Assembly: GCA_963971285.1 (NCBI GenBank)
Contig: OZ020247.1
Span: forward strand, 11,118,614-11,182,613
DNA length: 64,000 nt
Direction: 5' to 3'
Origin: Astropecten irregularis
Taxonomy: Eukaryota > Echinodermata > Asteroidea > Paxillosida > Astropectinidae
Within the stretch, counting starts at the first letter, position 1; every line of letters starts with the position of its first letter. This document shows, piece by piece, positions 23,801 through 36,900 of this stretch. Both the position numbers and the translations under genes were made by a program. The notes beneath the pieces are model-generated. The model was not told where the DNA came from, searched no databases, and saw only the letters and a list, made by a program, of their open reading frames with translations.

Positions 23801-26800
23801 TATCATCACGGGTCAAAAAGATGGAGTTTTCACCAGGTCCGGACCTGTTAGCCAACGGGCAGTTTTCACCAGGTCCGGACCTGATAGCCAGGGGTCCCGG
23901 GTACGAGACCCGAAACGGCATAATTTTTTTTCCCAACACCAAAAAATCTACTCTAACATCGGACTCGCTTGAAATATATAAAAATTTGGCATTATCATCA
24001 CGGGTCCAAAAGTTGGAGTTTTCACCAGGTCCGGACCTGTTAGCCAACGGGCAGTTTTCACCAGGTCCGGACCTGACAGCCAGGGGTCCCGGGTGCAAGA
24101 CCTGAAAAGGCATAATTTTTTTTCCCAACACCAAAAAATCTTATCTGACATCAGACTCTCTTGAAATATATAAAAATTTGGCATCATCATCACAGGTCAA
24201 AAAGATGGAGTTTTCACCCGGTCCGGACCTGTTAGCCAACGGGCAGTTTTCACCAGGTCCGGACCTGATAGCCAAGGGTCCCGGGTGCGAGACCCGAAAC
24301 GGCATAATTTTTTTTCCAAACACCAAAAAATCTTATCTGACATCAGACTCTCTTGAAATATATAAAAATTTGGCATCATCATCACAGGTCAAAAAGATGG
24401 AGTTTTCACCCGGTCCGGATTTGTTAGCCAACGGGCAGTTTTCACCAGGTCCGGACCTGATAGCCAAGGGTCCCGGGTGCGAGACCCGAAACGGCATAAT
24501 TTTTTTTCCAAACACCAAAAAATCTACTCTAACAACGGACTCGCTTGAAATATATAAAAATTTGGCATTATCATCACTGGTCCAAAAGTTGGAGTTTTCA
24601 CCAGGTCCGGACCTGTTAGCCAACAGGCAGTTTTCACCAGGTCCGGACCTGATAGCCAGGGGTCCCGGGTGCGAGACCCGAAACGGCATAATTTTTTTTC
24701 CCAACACCAAAGAATCTTATCTGACATCAGTCTCTCTTGAAATATATAAAAATTTGGCATTATCATCACGGGTCAAAAAGATGGAGTTTTCACCAGGTCC
24801 GGACCTGTTAGCCAACGGGCAGTTTTCACCAGGTCTGGACCTGATAGCCAGGGGTCCCGGGTGCGAGACCCGAAACGGCATAATTTTTTTTCCCAACACC
24901 AAAAAATCTACTCTAACATCAGACTCTCTTGAAATATATAAAAATTTGGCATTATCATCACGGGTCAAAAAGATGGAGTTTTCACCAGGTCCGGACATGT
25001 TAGCCAACGGGCAGTTTTCACCAGGTCCGGACCTGACAGCAGGGGTCCCGTGTGCGAGACCTGAAACAGCATAATTTTTTTTCCCAACACCAAAAAATCT
25101 TATCTTACATCAGACTCTCTTGAAATATATAAAAATTTGGCATTATCATCACAGGTCAAAAAGATGGAGTTTTCACCAGGTCCGGACCTGATAGCCAACG
25201 GGCAGTTTTCACCAGGTCCGGACCTGATAGCCAGGGGTCCCGTGTGCAAGACCCGAAACCGCATAATTTTTTTTCCTGACACCAAAAAATCTAATCTAAC
25301 ATCGGACTCGCTTGAAATATATACAAATTTGGCATTATCATCACGGGTCCAAAAGTTGGAGTTTTCACCAGGTCCGGACCTGTTAGCCAACGGGCAGTTT
25401 TCACCAGGTCCAGACCTGATAGCCAGGGGTCTCGGGTGCGAGACCCGAAACGGCATCATTTTTTTTCCCAACACTAAAAAATCTTATCTGACATCAGTCT
25501 CTCTTGAAATATATAAAAATTTGGCATTATCATCACGGGTCAAAAAGATGGAGTTTTCACCAGGTCCGGACCTGTTAGCCAACGGGCAGTTTTCACCAGG
25601 TCCGGACCTGATAGCCAGGGGTCCCGGGTACGAGACCCGAAACGGCATAATTTTTTTTCCCAACACCAAAAAATCTACTCTAACATCGGACTCGCTTGAA
25701 ATATATAAAAATTTGGCATTATCATCACGGGTCCAAAAGTTGGAGTTTTCACCAGGTCCGGACCTGTTAGCCAACGGGCAGTTTTCACCAGGTCCGGACC
25801 TGACAGCCAGGGGTCCCGGGTGCAAGACCTGAAAAGGCATAATTTTTTTTCCCAACACCAAAAAATCTTATCTGACATCAGACTCTCTTGAAATATATAA
25901 AAATTTGGCATCATCATCACAGGTCAAAAAGATGGAGTTTTCACCCGGTCCGGACCTGTTAGCCAACGGGCAGTTTTCACCAGGTCCGGACCTGATAGCC
26001 AAGGGTCCCGGGTGCGAGACCCGAAACGGCATAATTTTTTTTCCAAACACCAAAAAATCTACTCTAACAACGGACTCGCTTGAAATATATAAAAATTTGG
26101 CATTATCATCACTGGTCCAAAAGTTGGAGTTTTCACCAGGTCCGGACCTGTTAGCCAACAGGCAGTTTTCACCAGGTCCGGACCTGATAGCCAGGGGTCC
26201 CGGGTGCGAGACCCGAAACGGCATAATTTTTTTTCCCAACACCAAAAAATCTACTCTAACATCGGACTCGCTTGAAATATATAAAAATTTGGCATTATCA
26301 TCACGGGTCAAAAAGTTGGAGTTTTCACCAGGTCCGGACCTGTTAGCCAACAGGCAGTTTTCACCAGGTCCGGACCTGATAGCCAGGGGTCCCGGGTGCG
26401 AGACCCGAAACGGCATAATTTTTTTTCCCAACACCAAAGAATCTTATCTGACATCAGTCTCTCTTGAAATATATAAAAATTTGGCATTATCATCACGGGT
26501 CAAAAAGATGGAGTTTTCACCAGGTCCGGACCTGTTAGCCAACGGGCAGTTTTCACCAGGTCTGGACCTGATAGCCAGGGGTCCCGGGTGCGAGACCCGA
26601 AACGGCATAATTTTTTTTCCCAACACCAAAAAATCTAATCTGACATCGGATTCGCTTGAAATATATAAAAATTTGGCATTATCATGACGGGTCAAATAGT
26701 TGGAGTTTTCACCAGGTCCGGACCTGTTAGCCAACGGGCAGTTTTCACCAGGTCCGGACCTGATAGCCTGGGGTCCCGGGTGCGAGACCCGAAACGGCAT

Positions 26801-27402
26801 AATTTTTTCTCCAAACACCAAAAAATCTACTCTAACAACGGACTCGCTTGAAATATATAAAAATTTGGCATTATCATCACTGGTCCAAAAGTTGGAGTTT
26901 TCACCAGGTCCGGACCTGTTAGCCAACAGGCAGTTTTCACCAGGTCCGGACCTGATAGCCAGGGGTCCCGGGTGCGAGACCCGAAACGGCATAATTTTTT
27001 TTCCCAACACCAAAGAATCTTATCTGACATCAGTCTCTCTTGAAATATATAAAAATTTGGCATTATCATCACGGGTCAAAAAGATGGAGTTTTCACCAGG
27101 TCCGGACCTGTTAGCCAACGGGCAGTTTTCACCAGGTCTGGACCTGATAGCCAGGGGTCCCGGGTGCGAGACCCGAAACGGCATAATTTTTTTTCCCAAC
27201 ACCAAAAAATCTACTCTAACATCAGACTCTCTTGAAATATATAAAAATTTGGCATTATCATCACGGGTCAAAAAGATGGAGTTTTCACCAGGTCCGGACA
27301 TGTTAGCCAACTGGCAGTTTTCACCAGGTCCGGACCTGACAGCAGGGGTCCCGTGTGCGAGACCTGAAACAGCATAATTTTTTTTCCCAACACCAAAAAA
27401 TC
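17881..27402 (+). repeat. C1 block, C-type satellite units
   Basis: Mostly full 192-bp units with the markers GGTCCGGACATG, GTCCCGTGTGCAAG, TCTAACAACGGACTC and TTTTCTCCACACTCC. No cassettes. Internal tandem duplications occur at offsets of 958 bp (18231 to 19189) and 1727 bp (23373 to 25100), each one or two bases off a whole number of units. The block recurs at 47.7-56.6 kb. This is the stretch with the longest uninterrupted open frames. Confidence 0.8.
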
Positions 27403-28014
27403 TTATCTTACATCAGACTCTCTTGAAATATATAAAAATTTGGCATTATCATCACAGGTCCAAAAGTTGGAGTTTTCACCATGTCCAGACCTGTTAGCCA
27501 ACGGGCAGTTTTCACCAGGTCCGGACCTGATAGCCAGGGGTCCCGGGTGCGAGACCCGAAACGGCTTAATTTTTTTTCCCAACACCAAAAAATCTACTCT
27601 AACATCGGACTCGCTTGAAATATATAAAAATTTGGCATTATCATCACGGGTCAAAAAGATGGAGTTTTCACCAGGTCCGACCCTTTTAGCCAACGGGCAG
27701 TTTTCACCAGGTCCGGACCTGATAGCCAGGGGTCCCGGGTGCGAGACCCGAAACGGCATAATTTTTTTCCAAACACCAAAAAATCTACTCTAACATCGGA
27801 CTCGCTTGAAATATATAAAAATTTGGCATTATCATCACGGGTCAAAAAGTTGGAGTTTTCACCAGGTCCGGACCTGTTAGCCGACGGGCAGTTTTCACCA
27901 GGTCCGGACCTGATAGCCAGGGGTCCCGAGTGCGAGACCCGAAACGGCATAATTTTTTTTCCCAACACCAAAAAATCTTATCTGACATCAGACTCTCTTG
28001 AAATATATAAAAAT

Positions 28015-28206
28015 TTGGCATTATCATCACGGGTCAAAAAGATGGGGTTTTCACCAGGTCCGGACCTGTTAGCCAACGGGCAGTTTTCACCAGGTCCGGA
28101 CCTGATAGCCAGGGGTCCCGAGTGCGAGACCCGAAACGGCATAATTTTTTTTCCCAACACCAAAAAATCTTTTCTGACATCAGTCTCTCTTGAAATATAT
28201 AAAAAT
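28015..28206 (+). repeat. Representative 192-bp unit (architecture)
   Basis: A typical unit, useful as a reference. It opens with TTGGCATTATCATCACGGG, followed by an AAGATGG context (ATG at 28042-28044). Then come two 36-bp sub-repeats whose centres are the palindromes at 28055-28068 and 28091-28104. Next is a CpG-rich segment in which GGGTC and GACCC flank a short spacer, able to form a small stem. A T8 tract lies at 28145-28152, then CCCAACACCAAAAAATCT, and the unit ends with TATATAAAAA at 28196-28205. Many units share this order. Differences are mainly point changes at CpG sites, T-tract length and sub-repeat number. Confidence 0.95.
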
Positions 28207-29079
28207 TTGGCATTATCATCACGGGTCAAAAAGATGGAGTTTTCACCAGGTCCGGACCTGTTAGCCAACGGGCAGTTTTCACCCGGTCCGGACCTGACAG
28301 CCAGGGGTCCCGGGTGCAAGACCTGAAAAGGCATAATTTTTTTTCCCAACAACAAAAAATCTTATCTGACATCAGACTCTCTTGAAATATATAAAAATTT
28401 GGCATTATCATCACGGGTCACAAAGATGGAGTTTTCACCAGGTCCGACCCAGTTAGCCAACAGGCAGTTTTCACCAGGTCCGGACCTGATAGCCAGGGGT
28501 CCCGGGTGCGAGACCCGAAACCGCATAATTTTTTTTCCCAACACCAAAAAATCTTATCTTACATCAGACTCTCTTGAAATATATAAAAATTTGGCATTAT
28601 CATCACAGGTCCAAAAGTTGGAGTTTTCACCATGTCCAGACCTGTTAGCCAACGGGCAGTTTTCACCAGGTCCGGACCTGATAGCCAGGGGTCCCGGGTG
28701 CGAGACCCGAAACGGCTTAATTTTTTTTCCCAACACCAAAAAATATACTCTAACATCGGACTCGCTTGAAATATATGAAAATTTGGCATTATCATCACGG
28801 GTCAAAAAGTTGGAGTTTTCACCAGGTCCGGACCTGTTAGCCAACGGGCAGTTTTCACCAGGTCCGGACCTGACAGCCAGGGGTCCCGGGTGCAAGACCT
28901 GAAAAGGTATAATTTTTTTTTCCCAACACCAAAAAATCTTATCTTACATCAGACTCTCTTGAAATATATAAAAATTTGGCATTATCATCACGGGTCCAAA
29001 AGTTGGAGTTTTCACCAGGTCCGGACCTGATAGCCAGGGGTCCCGGGTGGGAGACCCAAAACTGCATAATTTTTTTTCC

Positions 29080-29275
29080 TGGCACTCAGGTCCGGACCTG
29101 TGCCAAACTGCCACTTTTTGATACTTGTCTGAAAACGTATTTCATATATTATTTTGACTCTTCAGAATTCGCAAGAAAACTTGAAGAAGAAGCTAGTGGA
29201 TCCATTGAAGATTATGGCAGGCTGTCAAGGTCTCGATCTAAATCATCGCACAGGTATGATGTCTCAATCTTTTCC
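29080..29275 (+). repeat. 196-bp exon-like cassette, copy 8
   Basis: A-family, TGGCACTC start, GGATCC, followed by ATTCGACACC and GTCACGTG. Exon-like part 29166-29253. Confidence 0.6.
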
Positions 29276-30773
29276 CAGATTCCAAAAAATCTAATTCGAC
29301 ACCAGACTCACTCGAAATATATCTGATTTTGGCATTATTGTCACGTGTCAAATAGTTGGAGTTTTCACCAGGTCCGGACCTGATAGCCAACGGGCAGTTT
29401 TCACCAGGTCCGGACCTGACAGCCAGGGGTCCCGGGTGCGAGACCTGAAACGGCATAATTTTTTTTCCCAACACCAAAAAATCTTATCTTACATCAGACT
29501 CTCTTGAAATATATAAAAATTTGGCATTATCATCACGGGTCACAAAGATAGAGTTTTCACCAGGTCCGACCCAGTAAGCCAACAGGCAGTTTTCACCAGG
29601 TCCGGACCTGATAGCCAGGGGTCCCGGGTGCGAGACCCGAAACCGCATAATTTTTTTTCCCAACACCAAAAAATCTTATCTTACATCAGACTCTCTTGAA
29701 ATATATAAAAATTTGGCATTATCATCACAGGTCCAAAAGTTGGAGTTTTCACCATGTCCGGACCTGTTAGCCAACGGGCAGTTTTCACCAGGTCCAGACC
29801 TGATAGCCAGGGGTCCCGGGTGCGAGACCCGAAACGGCATAATTTTTTTCCCAACACCAAAAAATCTACTCTAACATCGGACTCGCTTGAAATATATAAA
29901 AATTTGGCATTATCATCACGGGTCAAAAAGATGGAGTTTTCACCAGGTCCGACCCTTTTAGCCAACGGGCAGTTTTCACCAGGTCCGGACCTGATAGCCA
30001 GGGGTCCCGGGTGCGAGACCCGAAACGGCATAATTTTTTTCCAAACACCAAATAATCTACTCTAACATCGGACTCGCTTGAAATATATAAAAATTTGGCA
30101 TTATCATCACGGGTCAAAAAGATGGGGTTTTCACCAGGTCCGGACCTGGTAGCCAACGGGCAGTTTTCACCAGGTCCGGACCTGATAGCCAGGGGTCCCG
30201 AGTGCGAGACCCGAAACGGCATAATTTTTTTTCCCAACACCAAAAAATCTTTTCTGACATCAGTCTCTCTTGAAATATATAAAAATTTGGCATTATCATC
30301 ACGGGTCAAAAAGATGGAGTTTTCACCAGGTCCGGACCTGTTAGCCAACGAGCAGTTTTCACCAGGTCCGGACCTGATAGCCAGGGGTCCCGGGTGCGAG
30401 ACCCGAAACGGCATAATTTTTTTCCCGACACCAAAAAATCTACTCTAACATCGGACTCGCTTGAAATATATGAAAATTTGGCATTATCATCACGGGTCAA
30501 AAAGTTGGAGTTTTCACCAGGTCCGGACCTGTTAGCCAACGGGCAGTTTTCACCAGGTCCGGACCTGACAGCCAGGGGTCCCGGGTGCAAGACCTGAAAA
30601 GGCATAATTTTTTTTCCCAACACCAAAAAATCTTATCTGACATCAGACTCTCTTGAAATATATAAAAATTTGGCATTATCATCACGGGTCCAAAAGTTGG
30701 AGTTTTCACCAGGTACAGACCTGATAGCCAGGGGTCCCGGGTGTGAGACCCAAAACTGCATAATTTTTTTTCC

Positions 30774-30969
30774 TGGCGCTCAGGTCCGGACCTGTGCCAA
30801 ACTGCCACTTTTTTATACTTGTCTGAAAACGTATTTCATATATTATTTTGACTCTTCAGAATTCGCAAGAAAACTTGAAGAAGAAGCTAGTGGATCCATT
30901 GAAGATTATGGCAGGCTGTCAAGGTCTCGATCTAAATCATCGCACAGGTATGATGTCTCAATCTTTTCC
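30774..30969 (+). repeat. 196-bp exon-like cassette, copy 9
   Basis: A-family, TGGCGCTC start, with CACTTTTTTATACTTG where most copies read CACTTTTTGATACTTG. Followed by ATTCCACACC. Exon-like part 30860-30947. Confidence 0.6.
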
Positions 30970-31268
30970 CAGATTCCAAAAAATCTAATTCCACACCAGA
31001 CTCACTCGAAATATATCTGATTTTGGCATTATTGTCACATGTCGAATAGTTGGAGTTTTCACCAGGTCCGGACCTGTCAGGTCCGGACCTGACAGCCAGG
31101 GGTCCCGGGTGCGAGACCTGAAACGGCATAATTTTTTTTCCCAACACCAAAAAATCTAATCTGACATCGGATTCGCTTGAAATATATAAAAATTTGGCAT
31201 TATCATGACGGGTCAAATAGTTGGAGTTTTCACCAGGTCCGGACCTGTTAGCCAACGGGCAGTTTTCA

Positions 31269-31400
31269 CCAGGTCCGGACCTGATAGCCTGGGGTCCCGG
31301 GTGCGAGACCGATGTCAGATTAGATTTTTTGGTGTTGGGAAAAAAAATTATGCCGTTTCGGGTCTCGCACCCGGGACCCCTGGCTATCAGGTCCAGACCT
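31269..31400. repeat. Fold-back inversion, hairpin-forming
   Basis: Satellite in normal orientation up to GTGCGAGACC (31310) switches to its own reverse complement from GATGTCAGATTAG (31311) to about 31400. The arms 31281-31310 and 31361-31390 match over 30 bp with one mismatch and extend outward through the palindrome with one more. The loop is 50 bp. It is the only inverted satellite segment in the window. The right breakpoint lies beside a palindrome and abuts the truncated cassette. Confidence 0.9.
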
Positions 31401-31404
31401 GATA

Positions 31405-31525
31405 GGACTCTTCAGAATTCGCAAGAAAACTTGAAGAAGAAGCTAGTGGATCCATTGAAGATTATGGCAGGCTGTCCAGGTCTCGATCTAAATCATCGCA
31501 CAGGTATGATGTCTCAATCTTTTCC
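31405..31525 (+). repeat. Truncated exon-like cassette
   Basis: Begins abruptly at GACTCTTCAG, directly after the inverted satellite fragment, so the left 75 bp or so and most of the pyrimidine tract are missing. The exon-like part (31416-31503) is complete. It has GCTGTCCAGG where the others have GCTGTCAAGG. It is a 556-bp-offset duplicate of copy 9. Confidence 0.6.
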
Positions 31526-32046
31526 CAGATTCCAAAAAATCTAATTCCACACCAGACTCACTCGAAATATATCTGATTTTGGCATTATTGTCACATGTCG
31601 AATAGTTGGAGTTTTCACCAGGTCCGGACCTGTCAGGTCCGGACCTGACAGCCAGGGGTCCCGGGTGCGAGACCTGAAACGGCATAATTTTTTTTCCCAA
31701 CACCAAAAAATCTAATCTGACATCGGATTCGCTTGAAATATATAAAAATTTGGCATTATCATGACGGGTCAAATAGTTGGAGTTTTCACCAGGTCCGGAC
31801 CTGATAGCCAACGGGCAGTTTTCACCAGGTCCGGACCTGATAGCCAGGGGTCCCGAGTGCAAGACCTGAAAAGGTATAATTTTTTTTTCCCAACACCAAA
31901 AAATCTACTCTAACATCGGACTCGCTTGAAATATATAAAAATTTGGCATTATCATGACGGGTCAAAAAGTTGGAGTTTTCACCAGGTCCGGACCTGATAG
32001 CCAGGGGTCCCGGGTGGGAGACCCAAAACTGCATAATTTTTTTTCC

Positions 32047-32242
32047 TGGCACTCAGGTCCGGACCTGTGCCAAACTGCCACTTTTTGATACTTGTCTGAA
32101 AACGTATTTCATATATTATTTTGACTCTTCAGAATTCGCAAGAAAACTTGAAGAAGAAGCTAGTGGATCCATTGAAGATTATGGCAGGCTGTCAAGGTCT
32201 CGATCTAAATCATCGCACAGGTATGATGTCTCAATCTTTTCC
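32047..32242 (+). repeat. 196-bp exon-like cassette, copy 10
   Basis: A-family, same type as copy 8 (offset 2967 bp), TGGCACTC start, followed by ATTCGACACC. Exon-like part 32133-32220. Confidence 0.6.
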
Positions 32243-33740
32243 CAGATTCCAAAAAATCTAATTCGACACCAGACTCACTCGAAATATATCTGATTTTGGC
32301 ATTATTGTCACGTGTCAAATAGTTGGAGTTTTCACCAGGTCCGGACCTGATAGCCAACGGGCAGTTTTCACCAGGTCCGGACCTGACAGCCAGGGGTCCC
32401 GGGTGCGAGACCTGAAACGGCATAATTTTTTTTCCCAACACCAAAAAATCTTATCTTACATCAGACTCTCTTGAAATATATAAAAATTTGGCATTATCAT
32501 CACGGGTCACAAAGATAGAGTTTTCACCAGGTCCGACCCAGTAAGCCAACAGGCAGTTTTCACCAGGTCCGGACCTGATAGCCAGGGGTCCCGGGTGCGA
32601 GACCCGAAACCGCATAATTTTTTTTCCCAACACCAAAAAATCTTATCTTACATCAGACTCTCTTGAAATATATAAAAATTTGGCATTATCATCACAGGTC
32701 CAAAAGTTGGAGTTTTCACCATGTCCGGACCTGTTAGCCAACGGGCAGTTTTCACCAGGTCCAGACCTGATAGCCAGGGGTCCCGGGTGCGAGACCCGAA
32801 ACGGCATAATTTTTTTCCCAACACCAAAAAATCTACTCTAACATCGGACTCGCTTGAAATATATAAAAATTTGGCATTATCATCACGGGTCAAAAAGATG
32901 GAGTTTTCACCAGGTCCGACCCTTTTAGCCAACGGGCAGTTTTCACCAGGTCCGGACCTGATAGCCAGGGGTCCCGGGTGCGAGACCCGAAACGGCATAA
33001 TTTTTTTCCAAACACCAAATAATCTACTCTAACATCGGACTCGCTTGAAATATATAAAAATTTGGCATTATCATCACGGGTCAAAAAGATGGGGTTTTCA
33101 CCAGGTCCGGACCTGGTAGCCAACGGGCAGTTTTCACCAGGTCCGGACCTGATAGCCAGGGGTCCCGAGTGCGAGACCCGAAACGGCATAATTTTTTTTC
33201 CCAACACCAAAAAATCTTTTCTGACATCAGTCTCTCTTGAAATATATAAAAATTTGGCATTATCATCACGGGTCAAAAAGATGGAGTTTTCACCAGGTCC
33301 GGACCTGTTAGCCAACGAGCAGTTTTCACCAGGTCCGGACCTGATAGCCAGGGGTCCCGGGTGCGAGACCCGAAACGGCATAATTTTTTTCCCGACACCA
33401 AAAAATCTACTCTAACATCGGACTCGCTTGAAATATATGAAAATTTGGCATTATCATCACGGGTCAAAAAGTTGGAGTTTTCACCAGGTCCGGACCTGTT
33501 AGCCAACGGGCAGTTTTCACCAGGTCCGGACCTGACAGCCAGGGGTCCCGGGTGCAAGACCTGAAAAGGCATAATTTTTTTTCCCAACACCAAAAAATCT
33601 TATCTGACATCAGACTCTCTTGAAATATATAAAAATTTGGCATTATCATCACGGGTCCAAAAGTTGGAGTTTTCACCAGGTACAGACCTGATAGCCAGGG
33701 GTCCCGGGTGTGAGACCCAAAACTGCATAATTTTTTTTCC

Positions 33741-33936
33741 TGGCGCTCAGGTCCGGACCTGTGCCAAACTGCCACTTTTTTATACTTGTCTGAAAACGTA
33801 TTTCATATATTATTTTGACTCTTCAGAATTCGCAAGAAAACTTGAAGAAGAAGCTAGTGGATCCATTGAAGATTATGGCAGGCTGTCAAGGTCTCGATCT
33901 AAATCATCGCACAGGTATGATGTCTCAATCTTTTCC
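33741..33936 (+). repeat. 196-bp exon-like cassette, copy 11
   Basis: A-family, duplicate of copy 9 (offset 2967 bp) including the TTTTTTATAC variant. Exon-like part 33827-33914. Confidence 0.6.
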
Positions 33937-36900
33937 CAGATTCCAAAAAATCTAATTCCACACCAGACTCACTCGAAATATATCTGATTTTGGCATTATT
34001 GTCACATGTCGAATAGTTGGAGTTTTCACCAGGTCCGGACCTGTCAGGTCCGGACCTGACAGCCAGGGGTCCCGGGTGCGAGACCTGAAACGGCATAATT
34101 TTTTTTCCCAACACCAAAAAATCTTATCTGACATCAGACTCTCTTGAAATATATAAAAATTTGGCATTATCATCACGGGTCAAATAGTTGGAGTTTTCAC
34201 CAGGTCCGGACCTGATAGCCAACGGGCAGTTTTCACCAGGTCCGGACCTGACAGCCAGGGGTCCTGGGTGCGAGACCTGAAACGGCATAATTTTTTTTCC
34301 CAACACCAAAAAATCTTATCTTACATCAGACTCTCTTGAAATATATAAAAATTTGGCATTATCATCACGGGTCACAAAGATGGAGTTTTCACCAGGTCCG
34401 ACCCAGTTAGCCAACAGGCAGTTTTCACCATGTCCGGACCTGATAGCCAGGGGTCCCGGGTGCGAGACCCGAAACCGCATAATTTTTTTTCCCAACACCA
34501 AAAAATCTTATCTTACATCAGACTCTCTTGAAATATATAAAAATTTGGCATTATCATCACAGGTCCAAAAGTTGGAGTTTTCACCATGTCCAGACCTGTT
34601 AGCCAAAGGGCAGTTTTCACCAGGTCCGGACCTGATAGCCAGGGGTCCCGGGTGCGAGACCCGAAACGGCTTAATTTTTTTTCCCAACACCAAAAAATCT
34701 ACTCTAACATCGGACTCGCTTGAAATATATAAAAATTTGGCATTATCATCACGGGTCAAAAAGATGGAGTTTTCACCAGGTCCGACCCTTTTAGCCAACG
34801 GGCAGTTTTCACCAGGTCCGGACCTGATAGCTAGGGGTCCCGGGTGCGAGACCCGAAACGGCATAATTTTTTTCCAAACACCAAAAAATCTACTCTAACA
34901 TCGGACTCGCTTGAAATATATAAAAATTTGGCATTATCATCACGGGTCAAAAAGTTGGAGTTTTCACCAGGTCCGGACCTGTTAGCCGACGGGCAGTTTT
35001 CACCAGGTCCGGACCTGATAGCCAGGGGTCCCGAGTGCGAGACCCGAAACGGCATAATTTTTTTTCCCAACACCAAAAAATCTTATCTGACATCAGACTC
35101 TCTTGAAATATATAAAAATTTGGCATTATCATCACGGGTCAAAAAGATGGGGTTTTCACCAGGTCCGGACCTGTTAGCCAACGGGCAGTTTTCACCAGGT
35201 CCGGACCTGATAGCCAGGGGTCCCGAGTGCGAGACCCGAAACGGCATAATTTTTTTTCCCAACACCAAAAAATCTTTTCTGACATCAGTCTCTCTTGAAA
35301 TATATAAAAATTTGGCATTATCATCACGGGTCAAAAAGATGGAGTTTTCACCAGGTCCGGACCTGTTAGCCAACGGGCAGTTTTCACCCGGTCCGGACCT
35401 GACAGCCAGGGGTCCCGGGTGCAAGACCTGAAAAGGCATAATTTTTTTTCCCAACAACAAAAAATCTTATCTGACATCAGACTCTCTTGAAATATATAAA
35501 AATTTGGCATTATCATCACGGGACCAAAAGTTGGAGTTTTCACCAGGTCCGGACCTGTTAGCCAACGGGCAGTTTTCACCAGGTCCGGACCTGACAGCAG
35601 GGGTCCCGAGTGCGAGACCTGAAACAGCATAATTTTTTTTCACAACACCAAAAAATCTTATCTGACATCAGACTCTCTTGAAATATATAAAAATTTGGCA
35701 TTATCATCACGGGTCAAAAAGATGGAGTTTTCACCAGGTCCGGACCTGATAGCCAAGGGTCCCAAGTGCGAGACCCGAAACCGCATAATTTGTTTTCCCA
35801 ACACCAAAAAATCTTATCTTACATCAGACTCTCTTGAAATATATAAAAATTTGGCATTATCATCACGGGTCCAAAAGTTGGAGTTCTCACCAGGTCCGGA
35901 CCTGTTAGCCAACGGGCAGTTTTCACCAGGTCCGGACCCGACAGCAGGGGTCCTGGGTGCGAGACCTGAAACAGCATAATTTGTTTTCCCAACACCAAAA
36001 AATCTTATATGACATCAGACTCTCTTGAAATATATAAAAATTTGGCATTATCATCACGGGTCAAAAAGATGGAGTTTTCACCAGGTCCGGACCTGTTAGC
36101 CAACAGGCAGTTTTTACCAGGTCCGGACCTGATAGCCAGGGGTCCCGGGTGCGAGACCCGAAACGGCATAATTTTTTTTCCCAACACCAAAAAATCTTAT
36201 CTGACATCAGTCTCGCTTGAAATATATAAAAATTTGGCATTATCATCACGGGTCAAAAAGATGGAGTTTTCACCAGGTCCGGACCTGATAGCCAACGGGC
36301 AGTTTTCACCAGGTCCGGACCTGATAGCCAGGGGTCCCGAGTGCAAGACCCGAAACCGCATAATTTTTTTTCCCAACACCAAAAAATCTACTCTAACATC
36401 GGACTCGCTTGAAATATATAAAAATTTGGCATTATCATGACGGGTCAAAAAGTTGGAGTTTTCACCAGGTCCGGACCTGTTAGCCAACGGGCAGTTTTCA
36501 CCAGGTCCGGACCTGACAGCCAGGGGTCCCGGGTGCAAGACCTGAAACCGCATAATTTTGTTTCCCAACACCAAAAAATCTTATCTGACATCAGACTCTC
36601 TTGAAATATATTAAAATTTGGCATTATCATCACGGGTCAAAAAGATGGAGTTTTCACCAGGTCCGGACCTGTTAGCCAACGGGCAGTTTTCACCAGGTCC
36701 GGACCTGATAGCCAGGGGTCCCGGGTGCGAGACCCGAAACGGCATAATTTTTTTCCCAACACCAAAAAATCTACTCTAACATCGGACTCGGGTGCGAGAC
36801 CTGAAACAGCATAATTTTTTTTCCCAACACCAAAAAATCTTATCTTACATCAGACTCTCTTGAAATATATAAAAATTTGGCTTTATCATCACGGGTCAAA

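Larger units (their letters stand above)
27403..35480 (+). repeat. A2 block, second A-type block
   Basis: A second version of the A units. It carries four full cassettes (29080, 30774, 32047, 33741), one truncated cassette (31405) and the fold-back inversion at 31.3 kb. Two large parts are direct repeats: 29238-30930 and 32205-33899 (offset 2967 bp). Matches to the first A block run at offsets of 20682, 23337 and 25343 bp, so the block was assembled from overlapping duplications rather than a single event. Confidence 0.8.

Noticed and set aside
28055-28068. Nuclear-receptor or ecdysone response element
   Set aside because: The half-sites are AGGTCC with no spacer; the canonical half-site is AGGTCA and the ecdysone element has a 1-bp spacer.
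28121-28140. Intrinsic terminator (GC stem followed by a T8 tract)
   Set aside because: A short stem before T residues is present in each unit, but the sequence is evidently eukaryotic satellite and there is no bacterial gene context.
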